Shown here: positions 25,001-36,850 of the stretch, in pieces
Numbering within the stretch: position 1 is the first letter of the stretch
Layout: each line of letters starts with the position of its first letter
Assembly: GCA_907163345.1 (NCBI GenBank)
Contig: CAJQUN010000022.1
Coordinates: 4,464,001 to 4,528,000, forward strand
From: Haberlea rhodopensis
Lineage: Eukaryota; Streptophyta; Magnoliopsida; Lamiales; Gesneriaceae
Reading direction: 5' to 3'
Length of the DNA stretch: 64,000 nt
Position numbers and translations under genes: made by a program
The notes under the pieces: generated by a model
Told to the model about the DNA's origin: nothing
Databases searched by the model: none
Seen by the model: only the letters and a program-made list of their open reading frames with translations

Positions 25001-25219
25001 TTTTATTTTTTGTTTATTTTATTTTTTATTTTTTATAATCTACCGGTAGGACCGGAACCGGCGGTCCTACCGGTTTGGTTCTTCGGAACCGCCCCGGACC
25101 GGTTTCTAACCGGTTCTGGGGCGATCCGGAACCGTTAAGTCCTGTTCCGGTTTCGGACCGGACTTAACGGTCCGAATCCGGGCCGGGTCCGATTTGACCC
25201 GACCCGATAAGCAGCCCTA
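22093..25219 (-). mobile_element. Complete hAT transposon copy 2 (3127 bp)
   Basis: Starts TAGGGCTGCTTACCGG and ends CCGATAAGCAGCCCTA, inverted repeats of about 16 bp. It is flanked by perfect 8-bp duplications GTTATCAG (22085-22092 and 25220-25227), diagnostic of hAT transposition. The gypsy reading matches across the junction when one duplication is removed. Subterminal zones are rich in CCGGTTCCGG-type motifs. Near 22276-22376 there are palindromes around GGCGTAACTACGCC, and near 24953-25000 a GTTAACGTTGCC hairpin. One transposase gene lies on the minus strand. Confidence 0.95.
22551..24784 (-). pseudogene. hAT transposase, intact except for one frameshift
   Basis: ATG at 24784 (MASSSSSGAGRSRGRSRG). 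A BED-type zinc finger lies at about residues 98-151 (WDHF, CKLC with C122 and C125, H146). The frame shifts at about 24097-24104, where an A run has eight residues and the related copy 3 has nine bases (AAAAAGAAA). The second frame (24092 to 22551) carries the hAT catalytic core: LTTDIWTYVNSDSYLVV, VFSITLDNAANN and CACHVINLAV. It ends with the hAT dimerisation domain (YLNYQFL, FDVLQWW, ASSVASESAFSTCGRII). Total length would be about 745 residues, normal for Ac/Tam3-like transposases. With a single base lost it looks young; a sequencing error in the homopolymer is possible. It would act in the nucleus, cutting and rejoining the TAGGGCTGC ends. Confidence 0.9.
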
Positions 25220-25620
25220 GTTATCAGCATTGATGGTTTCTTGTTGTCATTTGGGATACGATTTCAAATGCATATGCATCACCAGTCAGAGTATCTACTT
25301 TGTTGATTGAACATGTTGTATTTGAAAATATCAGAAAAGCACAATAGATGGACGATGAGATCCAAAAATGGAAGACATTGTTAGGCGAAAGAACAACATC
25401 TAACTTCAGAATAGCTCCAGATGTTAGTCTTAGATTGGGTGAACGTTGGGTAGTCCGTGCTACTTCTGGACTACGCCAAGAACTATAAAAATGTGCTCAT
25501 TGTAATCAGTACAATATACATCCGGGAGGAAAAAGATGTATAAAGACTTGTATACACAGTTTTGGAGAACCACACCTACTAAAATCATTCGGAGAAATTA
25601 TAATAATGCCGTAAATTACA
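25220..25620 (+). pseudogene. Gypsy pol relic: integrase zinc-binding region, 3' of the hAT insertion
   Basis: Continues the relic broken at 22092. Recognisable pieces are SLRLGERWVV near 25425-25455 and YNIHPGG then MYKDLYTQFWR near 25513-25572, in shifted frames. These correspond to the H2C2 zinc-binding domain at the start of gypsy integrase. Homology fades after about 25600. The stretch to 25770 shows nothing else. Confidence 0.7.
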
Positions 25621-25770
25621 AAGTAAAATAATCACATATAGGAATGTCTCAAAGTGCGTTAGAAAAGTAGACTTCGTGCATCACACATCTGCTTCTGGTT
25701 TTCATATGATGCTTTTTTATATGTTTTGGTCAGTCTCATCGGCCATTGTAGTTGTAGTGGTGGGGAGGAT

Positions 25771-26213
25771 TAGGGGTGTAAGCAAATCGAGCCGGTTAGC
25801 GAGTTTTTCGAGCCATCTCTAAATATATTTGATTCGTATTCGAAATTATCGAATTCAAACCGAACTCGAACATGTTCGAACTTTTTTTCGAGCCGAACTC
25901 GAACCCAAATTATTTTATTCGATAGATCGCGAGCTTTAATATTTATTAATATATATAATTTTATATTAAATAAATATATTTTGAGCCTTTCGAGTATTTA
26001 TTTTCGAGCAATAGTTCGAATAGCTCGTGAGCATGTTTGAACTTTTCGAGCCGAACTCGAACTCGAGCTTTAATTCGAGCCGAACTCGAGCCAAAAAATT
26101 TAAACTATTCGAACTTTGAATCAAGCTCGAGCTCGAATATAATTATTTCGAGCCGAATTCGAGCCTTAAAATTTTCTTCATATTCGACTCGATTCGGTTC
26201 GTTTACACCCTTA
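25771..26213. mobile_element. Non-autonomous hAT element (MITE), 443 bp
   Basis: Ends TAGGGGTGTAAGC and GTTTACACCCTTA. The flanking 8 bp are GGGAGGAT (25763-25770) and TGGAGGAT (26214-26221), one mismatch. The body is full of TTCGAGC and GAGCTCGAA motifs. The small frame at 26037-26246 is a by-product of these repeats. Confidence 0.82.
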
Positions 26214-26221
26214 TGGAGGAT

Positions 26222-28312
26222 GAAGGTGGAGCAATGCGTATTTTAGTCATAATTAATGAAGTAGTTAGTTTAGAATTTGATAAAATTGACTTATTTGAAA
26301 AAAGTTTCTTAAAGAAGATATTTTGGCTGATTTAGTTGAAAGATGTTTTTGTAGGTGGTATATTATTGTAGTTTTGTCTATTTTGAATAAATGTCAAGAT
26401 CCAGATTTAAATTTGGATTCGAGTCTGATTGGAATCCTTTTAAGATGTGTTTGCAATTGCTTATTCAAAGTATTTTTATGTTGTTTTTGCTTAAAGTTGG
26501 AAAAAATTGATTTTAAGCAAAAGCATTGAGTGTTTGCTATTTAAATAAAACCAGTTTAATAAACTTCAATTGATTACAAAATTGTCACAAAACAACTTGA
26601 AGCAGTCAAAAACATGTTATCACCTACTTCTCAGGTTCTGCTTTTTTCTGTTTATCTTTAGAGAATCAATAGCAGAAGCAAGGAAATGAAACACTCAAAT
26701 TCTACTTTTTTTATCTGAAAAGTTGATAAGCATTTTGCAAAAGTATTTACACGTTTAGTCCATCAAGAGTATGAGAGCCCAATGACAGAGAAATGGTCCA
26801 TTAATTTTGGGCTTGTCACGGAATCCCATGTATAAATACTATTTTATCCTTTTTTTGTTTGGGTAAAATCAAATGAAACCCGGTATGTTTTTTTATAGTC
26901 CAGTGACCGACAATTGAATAAAATACAAAATAAACAAAAAAATATTATTTTGTTGAATAGAAACAATTAATGAAGTATACAATTATTTTTTTCAGACATT
27001 TTATGTGACGAGGACATAAATCTGTAAATAATTTTAGAAAAAAATTACAGTAATCATATGTTCATGATTTGACACTAAATTTATATGTCCATGTATCCGA
27101 CACTAAATCTATAGCAATATTTGATCTCAATCTTCATATGGAAACATATTTTGGACAAAAATATTCTTAGTAAATCTATATATTTTTTAGAGGAAAGTTA
27201 TTTATATAAGCTTTTATCTAGTTTATATTGTTAAATTATACGTAGATTAATGTTTGTGTGGATAATGTTTAGGACTGAGGTATTTACAATTTTTAAATAT
27301 ATTAGACCTGGAGGAATGGATATACGATCAGCGTCCATGTTAGATAATCCGATTGCAAGCTTCACCTAGAAATACTTAACAACTCGTTAGGAAGGTCTTT
27401 CCGATGGTCAAGTCAGAATTTATGCAAAAGAGTGAAAGTGGAAGCTTGTGCATTGCAAGGTTATGTAAGAGCTGATACGTGGGGGTATTTATAGATGAAG
27501 GAGGCCGAGTATTTATGTGTAAGATTTGCCTTAATCGTGACCCCATGATTCTGTAATCTTTGGAGATTTGCCTTAATTGTGATCTGGCCTGCAGGAGGTC
27601 GGACTAGAAAAAGGTCATTATCTTAAACCGATTTGACTGAGGGTCGAGCCAGATTATTTAGGAGTTAGAGGGTGTTTTCACGTAAGTCGTGTGTTTATGA
27701 TCAAGTGCTTACCACTTTATTAAAAGTTATAGTTGATAGGAGAGATACAATTTTATTAAACCAAAGCCCCGTACTAAGCGATTGGTGACGTGAGTTCCGA
27801 AATGTCAGGTTTGTTATGACATAGACGGTGCACTTCTACGAGCTCACAAAAGAATTACTAGGTACACCACTTCCAACAATCCCAACCATAAATTGATTCA
27901 TGGGCTGCTCGGTGAGTGACACTTCGTCTACGAGCACATAAAAGACATGTCGTACCGAAGCCCCATAATTCTCCCTTCCAAGAATAATCCCTATAAATTG
28001 CTTCTGGGTAGGCTCAATGATCTCTCTCTTATACCAATTGTTAAGATCAACCACTCACCACTTTTCTAAATGTTATAGCTGGTAGCAGAGACTTAACTTT
28101 ATTTTCTTCTAGTGTCGACACAAAGTCTCATATTAAACGACAAGACTTAACTTTATTTTCTTCTAGTGTCAACACAAAGTCTCATATTAAACGACAAATT
28201 GCATGATGGGTTGCACCACGTGGGTGCCGATGGGCTACATTTTTTATGCATTAATTTTGTACATCACCAAGCACACAGAAAAATTGATGGGTAGAGCACT
28301 TCCAACATCATG
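26222..28312. other. Non-coding sequence with LTR-like relics
   Basis: 26222-27300 is AT-rich with no recognisable gene. 27330-27700 (CGATGGTCAAGTCAG ... GTATTTATAGATGAAGGAG) resembles the promoter part of a decayed gypsy LTR. 27700-28080 and 28010-28300 repeat a theme (ATAGTTGATAGGAGAGA / ATAGCTGGTAGCAGAGA) also seen at 38.4-38.7 kb and 47.9-48.1 kb. Confidence 0.45.
28090..28197. repeat. 54-bp tandem duplication
   Basis: GACTTAACTTTATTTTCTTC begins at 28090 and at 28144. The two 54-bp units differ by one base (GTCGACAC versus GTCAACAC). Confidence 0.92.
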
Positions 28313-30253
28313 TGTGGCGCCCCAAACGTCACCACGTAAACAGACAACACATGACGTCATTTGTATAATACTTTTTTGACATAACTTCCCCGTAATTGGA
28401 CCTCCCAACAAACAGCGTGACTTATATAATTACACAAAATATATGACATTCACTCACTTAAATATGACATCAGTCACATGCACCAACGCATAACCAAATC
28501 ATAGGGTAATACATACAGACCATATACAAATATAAACCAACTCACATGTGAGCCACAACTAGTTGAAACATACATATATCCTATGACAACTTCAGTGACA
28601 AAGGACGTAGACATCTCGGACTCAACGGCTTCTAATCATATCTCCAACTCTAACGTCTAAACCTGATACCTGTTGTAACAGAAACAACCCCCAAAATGGG
28701 TGAGCACACACACCAACAATAAGAACAACATAATTATAAACACATAGTGTCAACAGTATAAGATACTGAAACGCAACAGAAAAACTCCCTGGAATTAATA
28801 ATCATACTACGAGAATTCACTGACTGTGTCTGTAACTCAATTCCCTAACATCAAATCAAAATCCATCGGTCGTCACCTCAATCATATCACATCCAATATA
28901 CAAATCGATATAGTGGCAACACCGAGCCTACTATACCCCATCGTCGCATCATCATCGCGATCCATCGTATATATAATCGATATAGTGGCAACATCAAGCC
29001 TACTATACCCCATCGTCGCATCATCATCGCGACCCATCAACTATATAATCGATATAGCAGCAATATCAAGCATGCTATACCCAAACGTCGCTCCACTACT
29101 ACTGCGACACAATATACTCATTCCAGCGACCCTCAATATCATCATTCATTTACAATCAGTGATATATCATAATCAACATCAATAGGAATATGAATATCAA
29201 TACATGCTCGTACGTTAACACGCACCTGATAGTCGATAATCAAAATAAGATATTCCTGACGTCCCAAGACTCGTGAAGTATCTATAGCAATTTTAACAAT
29301 TCAATATCAGCTCATTACAATAACATCAACATACATATAGCCTCTAATCATTTTATAACAAACCGTGATTCATAATTAAATCATCTAACGTATGAAATGA
29401 CATCATTTACGCTTTTCACCTCAAATTATAAGTTCCAATATAATTATTACCCAATAATAATTCATATAGAATTAATTCCCAGGTTCTAAATTAACTCAAG
29501 TTGAACCATAAATCCACTGAGCTATTCAGCATCAAATCAGTATATCAACATATTCAGAATTTAACCTCAAGCAAGTGATGCCAATCAAGGACATAATCCT
29601 AGCAAAATAGAATTCATACATTGGAGACTCGATGACACAAACTAAACAATTCTTAACCATCTCCCAAAAGCCCTTCAAGTACTGTTGTGTATATCAACAT
29701 GGGAAAATCACCTAATAATTAAATTATTGAATTCACAACTCACTCAATGAACAACTAAGAATAAATTTAATATGCTACAGCTATGAAATCTCCATAATCC
29801 CAAAATTCCCAAATAAAACCATTCTTTCTTTTCTCAACAGCACCTCCCTTCCATTTCACCCCATATTCATAGCAAGATTTATGGTTTTAATTTTTTCTTT
29901 AATTAGGGTAGAACGTCACTGGTTTTGTATAGAACCAAAACTTAGTAATTGGTACAGATGTCATACAGAAGAATGAGAAAAAATGGCACACCTATTATTC
30001 GTTCCATATTTCCTATTTAATATCATTTATAAGTTATCCCACTAACCATTAGTCTGTAGCTAATACTTATCTCTTCATTTGTTTTTCGGAGTAGTCCCCA
30101 AAAATTAATAGACTTAATTAAATTCTAGTCATATTTATTTCTTTAGTTGTAGCATGGCAAATCAAACCTCATATTCACATCATAATTATCATTTATCATT
30201 TGTATGATTTTATCAGGGCATTATATGTTATAAGCTCTAATTCGGGCATTACA
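28313..30253 (-). repeat. Solo LTR of a gypsy-type element (1941 bp)
   Basis: Starts TGTGGCGCCCC and ends CGGGCATTACA, with perfect 5-bp duplications TCATG on both sides (28308-28312 and 30254-30258). No internal region remains, as expected after recombination between two LTRs. The string CCCCCAAAATGGGTGAGCA near 28690 parallels CCCCCAACGGGGTGAGCA in the 4717-7374 LTR, so the two are distantly related and this copy is also in minus orientation. Confidence 0.9.
28904..29115. repeat. 72-bp tandem triplication in the solo LTR
   Basis: ATCGATATAG recurs at 28904, 28976 and 29048. Units share CTACTATACCCCATCGTCGC and a CATCATCGCGA tail; the third is more diverged. The 119-residue frame over it is a by-product of the repeat. 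Confidence 0.88.
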
Positions 30254-30293
30254 TCATGTATGCATATTAAGTCATGTAGGACGAGGTTATGTT

Positions 30294-30500
30294 GGGGGTG
30301 CCCCATTGGATTGACACACCCAAATGTTGAGTGTGTCAATCCAATGGTCATGCTGTCATGAAGGCTCTAGGCCCTTCAGGGCAGCATCAAATAAACCAGT
30401 GCACTACTCTTTGGGCACCCCCTACTATTGGATTGGCACACCCAAATATTGGGTGTGTCAATCCAATGACTGCCCTTCAGGACAGCATCAAATAAACAGT
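30294..30500. mobile_element. Small hairpin MITE with a second, partial tandem copy
   Basis: GGGGGTGCCC at 30294 and GGGCACCCCC at 30413-30422 are inverted ends of a 129-bp unit. Inside it ATTGGATTGACACAC and TGTGTCAATCCAAT form a hairpin (30305-30347). A second hairpin of nearly the same sequence follows at 30427-30468. AGCATCAAATAAAC occurs after each hairpin, so the unit is partly duplicated. Confidence 0.7.
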
Positions 30501-30961
30501 AGGACGACTACATATATAGGTACACCGTACACCAATAGTATTTTTTAAAAGTGTTGGAAATTTAAAATTAAATAATGATTATTTTAGAGATATATTGAAT
30601 ATATGAAAAATATATTTCAAAGGAATAAAATGAAATGAGATATTAATAGTTGACTTTAGTTTACTAAGTGCATCCCAATCCTTGAACAATTTAGAATACT
30701 GCCATTTTTCCCTTTTCCCCGTTTTAAAGTGAGCTGTGGAACTTGAAGACAAACACCACTCACTTCAATTTTGGAACCAAGTATACATTTTCTGATTTTC
30801 ATGAATTCACTATGTTTTCATATAGGTGCGGAACCAGATGTGCACGCAGAGGGCACTTACACCCCTAAAAAAAATCTTAAATGTAAAAAAAAGTAAGTAA
30901 AATTGTTTTTACCCATATTTTAAGAAAAAAATTTCGTCCCCTCGAATTTTTTTCTGGCAAA

Positions 30962-30962
<1 letters not shown>

Positions 30963-31015
<53 letters not shown>
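30963..31015. repeat. (TA)n microsatellite
   Basis: About 52 bases of uninterrupted TA dinucleotide. Length may vary between individuals. Confidence 0.95.
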
Positions 31016-31017
<2 letters not shown>

Positions 31018-31116
31018 TGCAAAAACATTTTTGAGGTGTGCTAAAAGCTTTTGGTTACTTAATAATAATAATAATAAAATCTTATTTTAAAACTGGATAT
31101 ATTATTTCTGTAAGGT

Positions 31117-32013
31117 AAATTGTATAAAACTCCCGGTGTTATAGTAAATATCACGAAAATAAGCTTGTGTTAATAAAATAAGCAAAAAAAACATATATGT
31201 TTTCTGAAACTCGGTATAAAAACCCACGTGTTATAAAAAAGGGAAAAAACCCCTCTCTTTTTTTGAAACATTGCATGAAACCATCCGTGTTAAATAAATT
31301 AGGCAAAAAATCGCCTATATTTCGTAAATTCTGCACAAAACATCATCGATTGTCCAATATGCTCTTCAATTTTTCTGCATCTACATTATTTTCTATAATT
31401 CTTCTAGTTTTAAAACGAATAATATTCAGAATTTTAAAGTGAATAAATTTTAAGGTGGAATTAAAATATATTATGAATAATATTCTTAATTTTTCTTTTA
31501 AAATATATGCATGCTTATTAACCAATTCAAATCCTTTCTTCTTCTTTTTTTCTTTCAATTTTTGGATATATCGAGTAAACAATAATTGCATATATGAACA
31601 ATAAGCATATTTTAAAAAAAATCATAAAATATGTTTACACGATAATAAACATATATAAAAACAAAAAAATATGTTATATAAACCTCTATAATATATATGA
31701 ATGTTTATGAACTTGTTTTCATAAAACGCGTATATATTTTTAACGAGATTAAATAAAATCTATTTATTTGTAAAATTGAGTGGGTTTTGTACAGGATTTA
31801 AGAAAGTAAAAGGGTTTGATTTGCCTATTTTGTTTAACACGATGGGTTTTAAGCAAAGTTTCAAAAAAAGATGTGTTTTTTGCTTTCTTTTATAACACAC
31901 GGGGATATCATGCCGAGTTTAGAAAGACATAAGAATACTTTTGCCTATTTTGTTAGCACAATAAAGTTTCAAGCATATTTATGAAATCACATGATATTAT
32001 ACAATTTACTCTT
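31117..32013. mobile_element. Foldback element with arms of about 240 bp, each built of ~60-bp modules
   Basis: GTAAATTGTATAA at about 31121 is mirrored by TTATACAATTTAC at about 32001, and similarity continues inward for about 240 bp. The left arm is modular: GTGTTA-started units begin at 31167, 31228 and 31287, each with a GGCAAAAA-like stretch and an AAAACCCA/C tail. The right arm shows the same modules in reverse complement at 31775-32010. Long inverted repeats suggest a MULE-type foldback transposon, but I found no clean 9-bp duplication. No coding capacity. Confidence 0.75.
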
Positions 32014-32289
32014 TAGGTGAATCTCTAAAATATTTATAAGGCTATAGCGTGGCTTAAATTGGCACATGTAAATCATGTGGTGGGGAGATTATGATGGGAT
32101 TTGATACCTAAAGTTGATATTAGCATCTCGAAGATCGGAATATTTTTATTTTAAATACAACCTTATATCATTCATATGTCTGTAACTGTAAGCTTTCTTT
32201 TGGCAAAAAACAACATCAGCGAGACTCATTAAAACGCAAATAACCATTATCCATTTAAACTATTTTATTTTATTTGTTGAGTGTCTACT

Positions 32290-32420
32290 TTATTGATTAA
32301 ACGACACGAGCACGACACGAAGTTGCACGACACGGCCTATTTTGCTACAGTGCCGTGTTAGACACGGCACGGGACATGGGTTGTGCCGGGCCAAGGGGTG
32401 CCAGCCTGTGGGAATGTAAG
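32290..32420. repeat. Fragment related to the hAT MITE at 33.5 kb
   Basis: ACGACACGAGCACGACACG and GTGCCGTGTTAGACACGGCAC resemble the GTGCCGTGCCG-rich end of the element at 33496-33996. The opposite end is missing. Confidence 0.55.
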
Positions 32421-32563
32421 ATATCTGTTTCAGAGAAATATCTTATTCGCTTGAGTTAATCGCAAAAGAGATGTGGTATTTTCATATTCTTCGCTATCAA
32501 TAAGAAAGATAACCATCCCAAATGGGAGATTATATGGTCTCACATATAGCCCAAGTGGGAGAT

Positions 32564-32891
32564 TGTTGGATCAATAATCCAAAGTTGGGATTATATGTAA
32601 ATAATTATGCATTATAGGTTGTCTGTAAGATTTAATCCATAAAAGTGATCTGATAATGTTTCATGTTATTTGGGCTTTAAGGTATCTGATAAGAGTGCCG
32701 GTCTTTTAGAGACAAATGCGCTTTCTATATATGATGAGCAAGTAGAAACCCAATATCTATATAAAGGAACATGATCCCCATGTCACGTGATAATTCTGTC
32801 ATTATATACTACATTCCATCGACAGTTAGATAGCGAATGAGAGAAATTAAATGACTCTCAAGGTTAATCGTGTTGATTTGGAAGACCAACA
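32564..32891 (+). repeat. Short copia-like 3' LTR (328 bp)
   Basis: Starts TGTTGGATCAATAATCC and ends GGAAGACCAACA, so TGTTGG and CCAACA are matching inverted ends. Immediately to the left, CCAAGTGGGAGAT is a typical copia polypurine tract, which makes this a plus-strand 3' LTR. Only about 100 bp of possible internal sequence precedes it. A TRIM or a truncated copia element are both possible. Confidence 0.65.
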
Positions 32892-33495
32892 ACTCAGATC
32901 TAAATTCACATCATTTAATATGGATTAAGGTACGCTTTTGGACCATTTCGAACCGTGCTTTATGCAAGCATCCAGGCAATTAATATAATTTTTTTTTTTG
33001 CAATATAATAATGAGAGATATAATCGAATTAATTATTTCTCTTCTGTGGAGAGAGTTCGTACGTGATAATTTGGACAATGACTCGAGACATAAATAAATA
33101 TTTTAATTTCTGAAACAATTATTTATATTTACAATAATTTAGTTGGTTGACGGGCTAAGATTTTTGTTAGAAATGGGTGATCTTCCTGCTTAAAAGAGAC
33201 AAAAACAAGTTGATATTTTATTTATATTTTAATTCAACTTTAATGTGATTTTTTTTAATCACGACAATAAGTTTTAAGAGAATGATTCGGAGTTCTTGTA
33301 GAGTAGAACAATATAGTACTAGATGCGAGATATCTTCCAAAGAACAATGCGTAATTGCTTTCCATTTCTGAAGTTTGAACACAATTTAATTTATATTCAG
33401 TCGTTTTGCTGTGTCGAAAATATTCAATCTTTTTTCGAAAGAGATTTTAAAAGATTCAAATAAACGAAATAAAATATAACTTTCATGGTCAATTA

Positions 33496-33996
33496 TAGAG
33501 GTGTCAAACGGGCACGGCCCGTTTAATCGTGCCGTGCCGTGCCGGCACATTTCGAAAATGGGCCGTGCCGTGCCGGCCCATTTCCACAAGGGACCGGGCC
33601 CGGCACGACCCATAGGCACGGCCCCTACGTGCCGTGCTTCGTGCCGTGCCGGCACGGCCCATTTCAAGTTTTTTTTATTTTTTTTTATTTTTTGGTGTAG
33701 CGATCGATCGCTGCCTAACTGGCGATCGATCGCCATTTATAACCTAACTGGGCGATCGATCGCCAGTTAGGTGGCGATCGATCGCTACCAGTTTTTTTAA
33801 AAAAAAAAAAAATTTTTACTATTCGTGCCGTGCCGTGCCGGCCCACGGGCTGGCACCCTATGGCCCGGCACGGCCCATGCTACAGTGCCGTGCCGTGCCG
33901 GCACGGCCCGTTTGCAAAACGTGCCGTGCCGTGCCGCTCCGTGACGTGTCATGCTCGTGCCGATGCTCGTGCTGTCCGCTCCGTTTGACATCTCTA
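33496..33996. mobile_element. Non-autonomous hAT element (MITE), 501 bp, with palindromic core
   Basis: Ends TAGAGGTGTCAAACGGGC and CCGCTCCGTTTGACATCTCTA, with perfect 8-bp duplications GTCAATTA (33488-33495 and 33997-34004). Both flanks of the core are dense in GTGCCGTGCCGGCACGG. The core at 33698-33790 holds four copies of GCGATCGATCGC. The antiparallel frames at 33386-33991 are products of the repeats. Confidence 0.93.
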
Positions 33997-34004
33997 GTCA
34001 ATTA

Positions 34005-36850
34005 TTAGAAAAGAACAAAGCATCGATTCATATTTTCTTCTGTCATCGGTCATCCTACCAATGGCCCACCCAGTTGGCACAGAATTCGTTTTTAATATTA
34101 TATTCTCATTTAGCCATAGTTAAAATTAAATAATCATCATTTGGTAAATTTAAAAAAATGGGCTCATAATCAATAATAGTTTCAAAAGTGGTTTCAAAAG
34201 TATATATTCTATGATATCAGTTTTGTTAAAAAATAATTTTTTTGGATTTAAATTTGTTATAAATATTTATGTGACATTTTTTACCTAAAATAATTTTTGT
34301 CGAAATATATTTGATTAATAAAAATCAATATTCTATAGTATCCTTCTTTTTAAGTTTACCCATATTTATAATTTACCCAATTTTCTCGACCCAAAAGGGA
34401 CAAAAGAAAAGGAAAAGGCAAAAAAAAAAAAAAGAAATCGATGTCTCCCTGTGTGACTACCCATCATGGATCCACAATAAAGTAATTCAAAGAAATCGGA
34501 TTTAATGTCACGATTATTTATTGTTTTACGTCATTTTCTTTAAAGATACGAGGGATATTGATTACGAATTCTACAGTTAAACATTTATTAATGTAATAAA
34601 TCCACATATGTTGGAAATATCAGAAAATTCGTACAAGCTCTTGAGCCAAGATATATGAATATGTATCTATATGAATATATAGATCTATAATATATTTTGA
34701 TCTATGATCGGATCGGGTGTATGAAATAATTTTTCGAAATACATTGCATTTAGTGATTCAGGATTTTTTTTAACAAAATATTATAAACTTAAATTATAAT
34801 TTGGACAAAGCAACATAAGACAGAAGTGCACTGTCTCAGTGGACAAATTATAAAAAAAAAAAAAAAGTTAAGCCTTGTGTGATTTATCATTTGAGGTATT
34901 TTTAGTAATTTTTTTAAATAAAAATGTTAGTTCTAAAAATTGTGTATCAGCTTAAGGTTAAAAATAGTTGTATTGATGATATGACATTGTTGTGGTGTCA
35001 TGAAGAAGAGCAATAATTATCTATGTTTGGAAAATATTAGGTATAAAAATTATGAATCGGTGATAATTGTTAATAAATATTATCTTTATGATATGATATT
35101 GCTGTGGTTGTTAATCCTTCTGTTATTTTATATCATTTTTATAAAAATATATAATATATCCTTTGTTGACAACATATATTTTACAACATATAGAATTATT
35201 TGAATTTTATTCATTTTATGTAAATAAATATTAACTATTAAAATTTTTTATGTCTTTTTTTAAGAATGTTAAAATAAACAAATGTATTAACTATACATTT
35301 GATAAATAATATTTTATTTTAAAATTACAATTTTGCTAGCAGCCATACCTCTTTTATAAGAACTTATGATTAATTAAAATATACATATTTCTTTTTTAAG
35401 TCATAGCAAAAGTAAGAAAATATGAAATAAAATATTTAAAGCATAAGAATAAAAAAACACTTTATTTCAAAAAATTTGAACTAGAACATAAATTAAGATA
35501 AATAAAAGTAACAATTAGTTTAATTAGTAATATCTTTTAATATTTGTTTTATTTCTTTTTTTTTACATTTAAGGTCATCGAAGAATTTAACTATAATTTC
35601 TGAGTAATTTTATTTTTTAAATAAATTAATATTAGGAAATGAGAGTATTAACGAATTTACTAAAAATAATAATCAATTAAAGTGTATTATTATCAATTTT
35701 TAGTTAAAAAATCAAAGATGGATTGTATATTACAAAAAAGTCAAGTCTAAAAAAACACTGCCCTTCTTTTTAATTTGCTTGAAACTATTGAATATAATGG
35801 CACCGCAGTTAACACGAAAATAATTTATCATATAATCATAATTATAATCTGAAACTAGCAGCTTATCAACCACCGAACACAGACTCATATTGGCGATGCT
35901 ATGGTCAAGTAAGAGGACGACGCATTCATCTCAAAAAAAAAAATTTCATTTCAAGTAAATACATTATTATTTATCCAATATTTTTCATATCTTATCAATC
36001 GCACTAAATCGTAATATAACTTATAATATTATCGTATAATTATAAGTAAATTTATTAAAATTTATAACCAAGTACACACTATAGCTGCGGAAGAAATGGC
36101 GAAGCAGTTTTTATTTATTCTATTTTTTTCCTTTTAAATTATTGTAAATTAAAACTTAATTTGAGGCACAGTACATGTATTGATTAGCCATACCACCTAA
36201 CTACTCTCCACCTCCTAGTTTTTTATTATTCGTGTAGTAAATATTTTTATTATTGGATTGAAAAATAGAAAAAGATTATTTTAATAATAATTCAATATTT
36301 ATATTTTTCATATTTATGATTTAAAACTGAATTATTTATATTATTTACTTCATGTTTGTATTTAATTTGTAAAGATAATATTAATAAAGAAAAAGTTTCA
36401 TTAAATAATATTTAGTCACTTTATTATTTTTTTTACTAAAGCATGTATCTTATTTACTAATTTAACTAATTTTTTTATAAAAACTTAATTGAACTAATTA
36501 TTTTAATAAATTATTAAGTTTTAGTTAATTGTTTATTTAATTAGATTATTTTATAATTATCTTTAATAAAGTTATAAATAATTAATTAATGGAACAAAAA
36601 AATTATTTTAAATAAAATAATAGGAATATATCAAGAATATTCATTTTAGATTTGGATTTATAGTATATGTGTTGGAGATAACTTTTATATTTGATACAAA
36701 AAAAAATGTGCTATTTTGAAGTCAAAGACTATCACTCGTCACACTACATCGGGTGAATTAAATTATCAAATGCTTTGGGCAGCCAGCAGGGGCGAATGTA
36801 TTAGCGGGTGAAGGGGCAGCTGCCCTCCTTAATATTTTTATTAATATATA
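34005..36850. other. AT-rich intergenic sequence
   Basis: Very AT-rich, with homopolymer runs and no reading frame with recognisable features. I see no gene, RNA or delimited transposon here. Confidence 0.6.

Noticed and set aside
33386..33991. Overlapping frames of 64-116 codons on both strands rich in Arg, Ala, Pro and Gly
   Set aside because: They come from GTGCCG repeats of a MITE and have no conserved domain.
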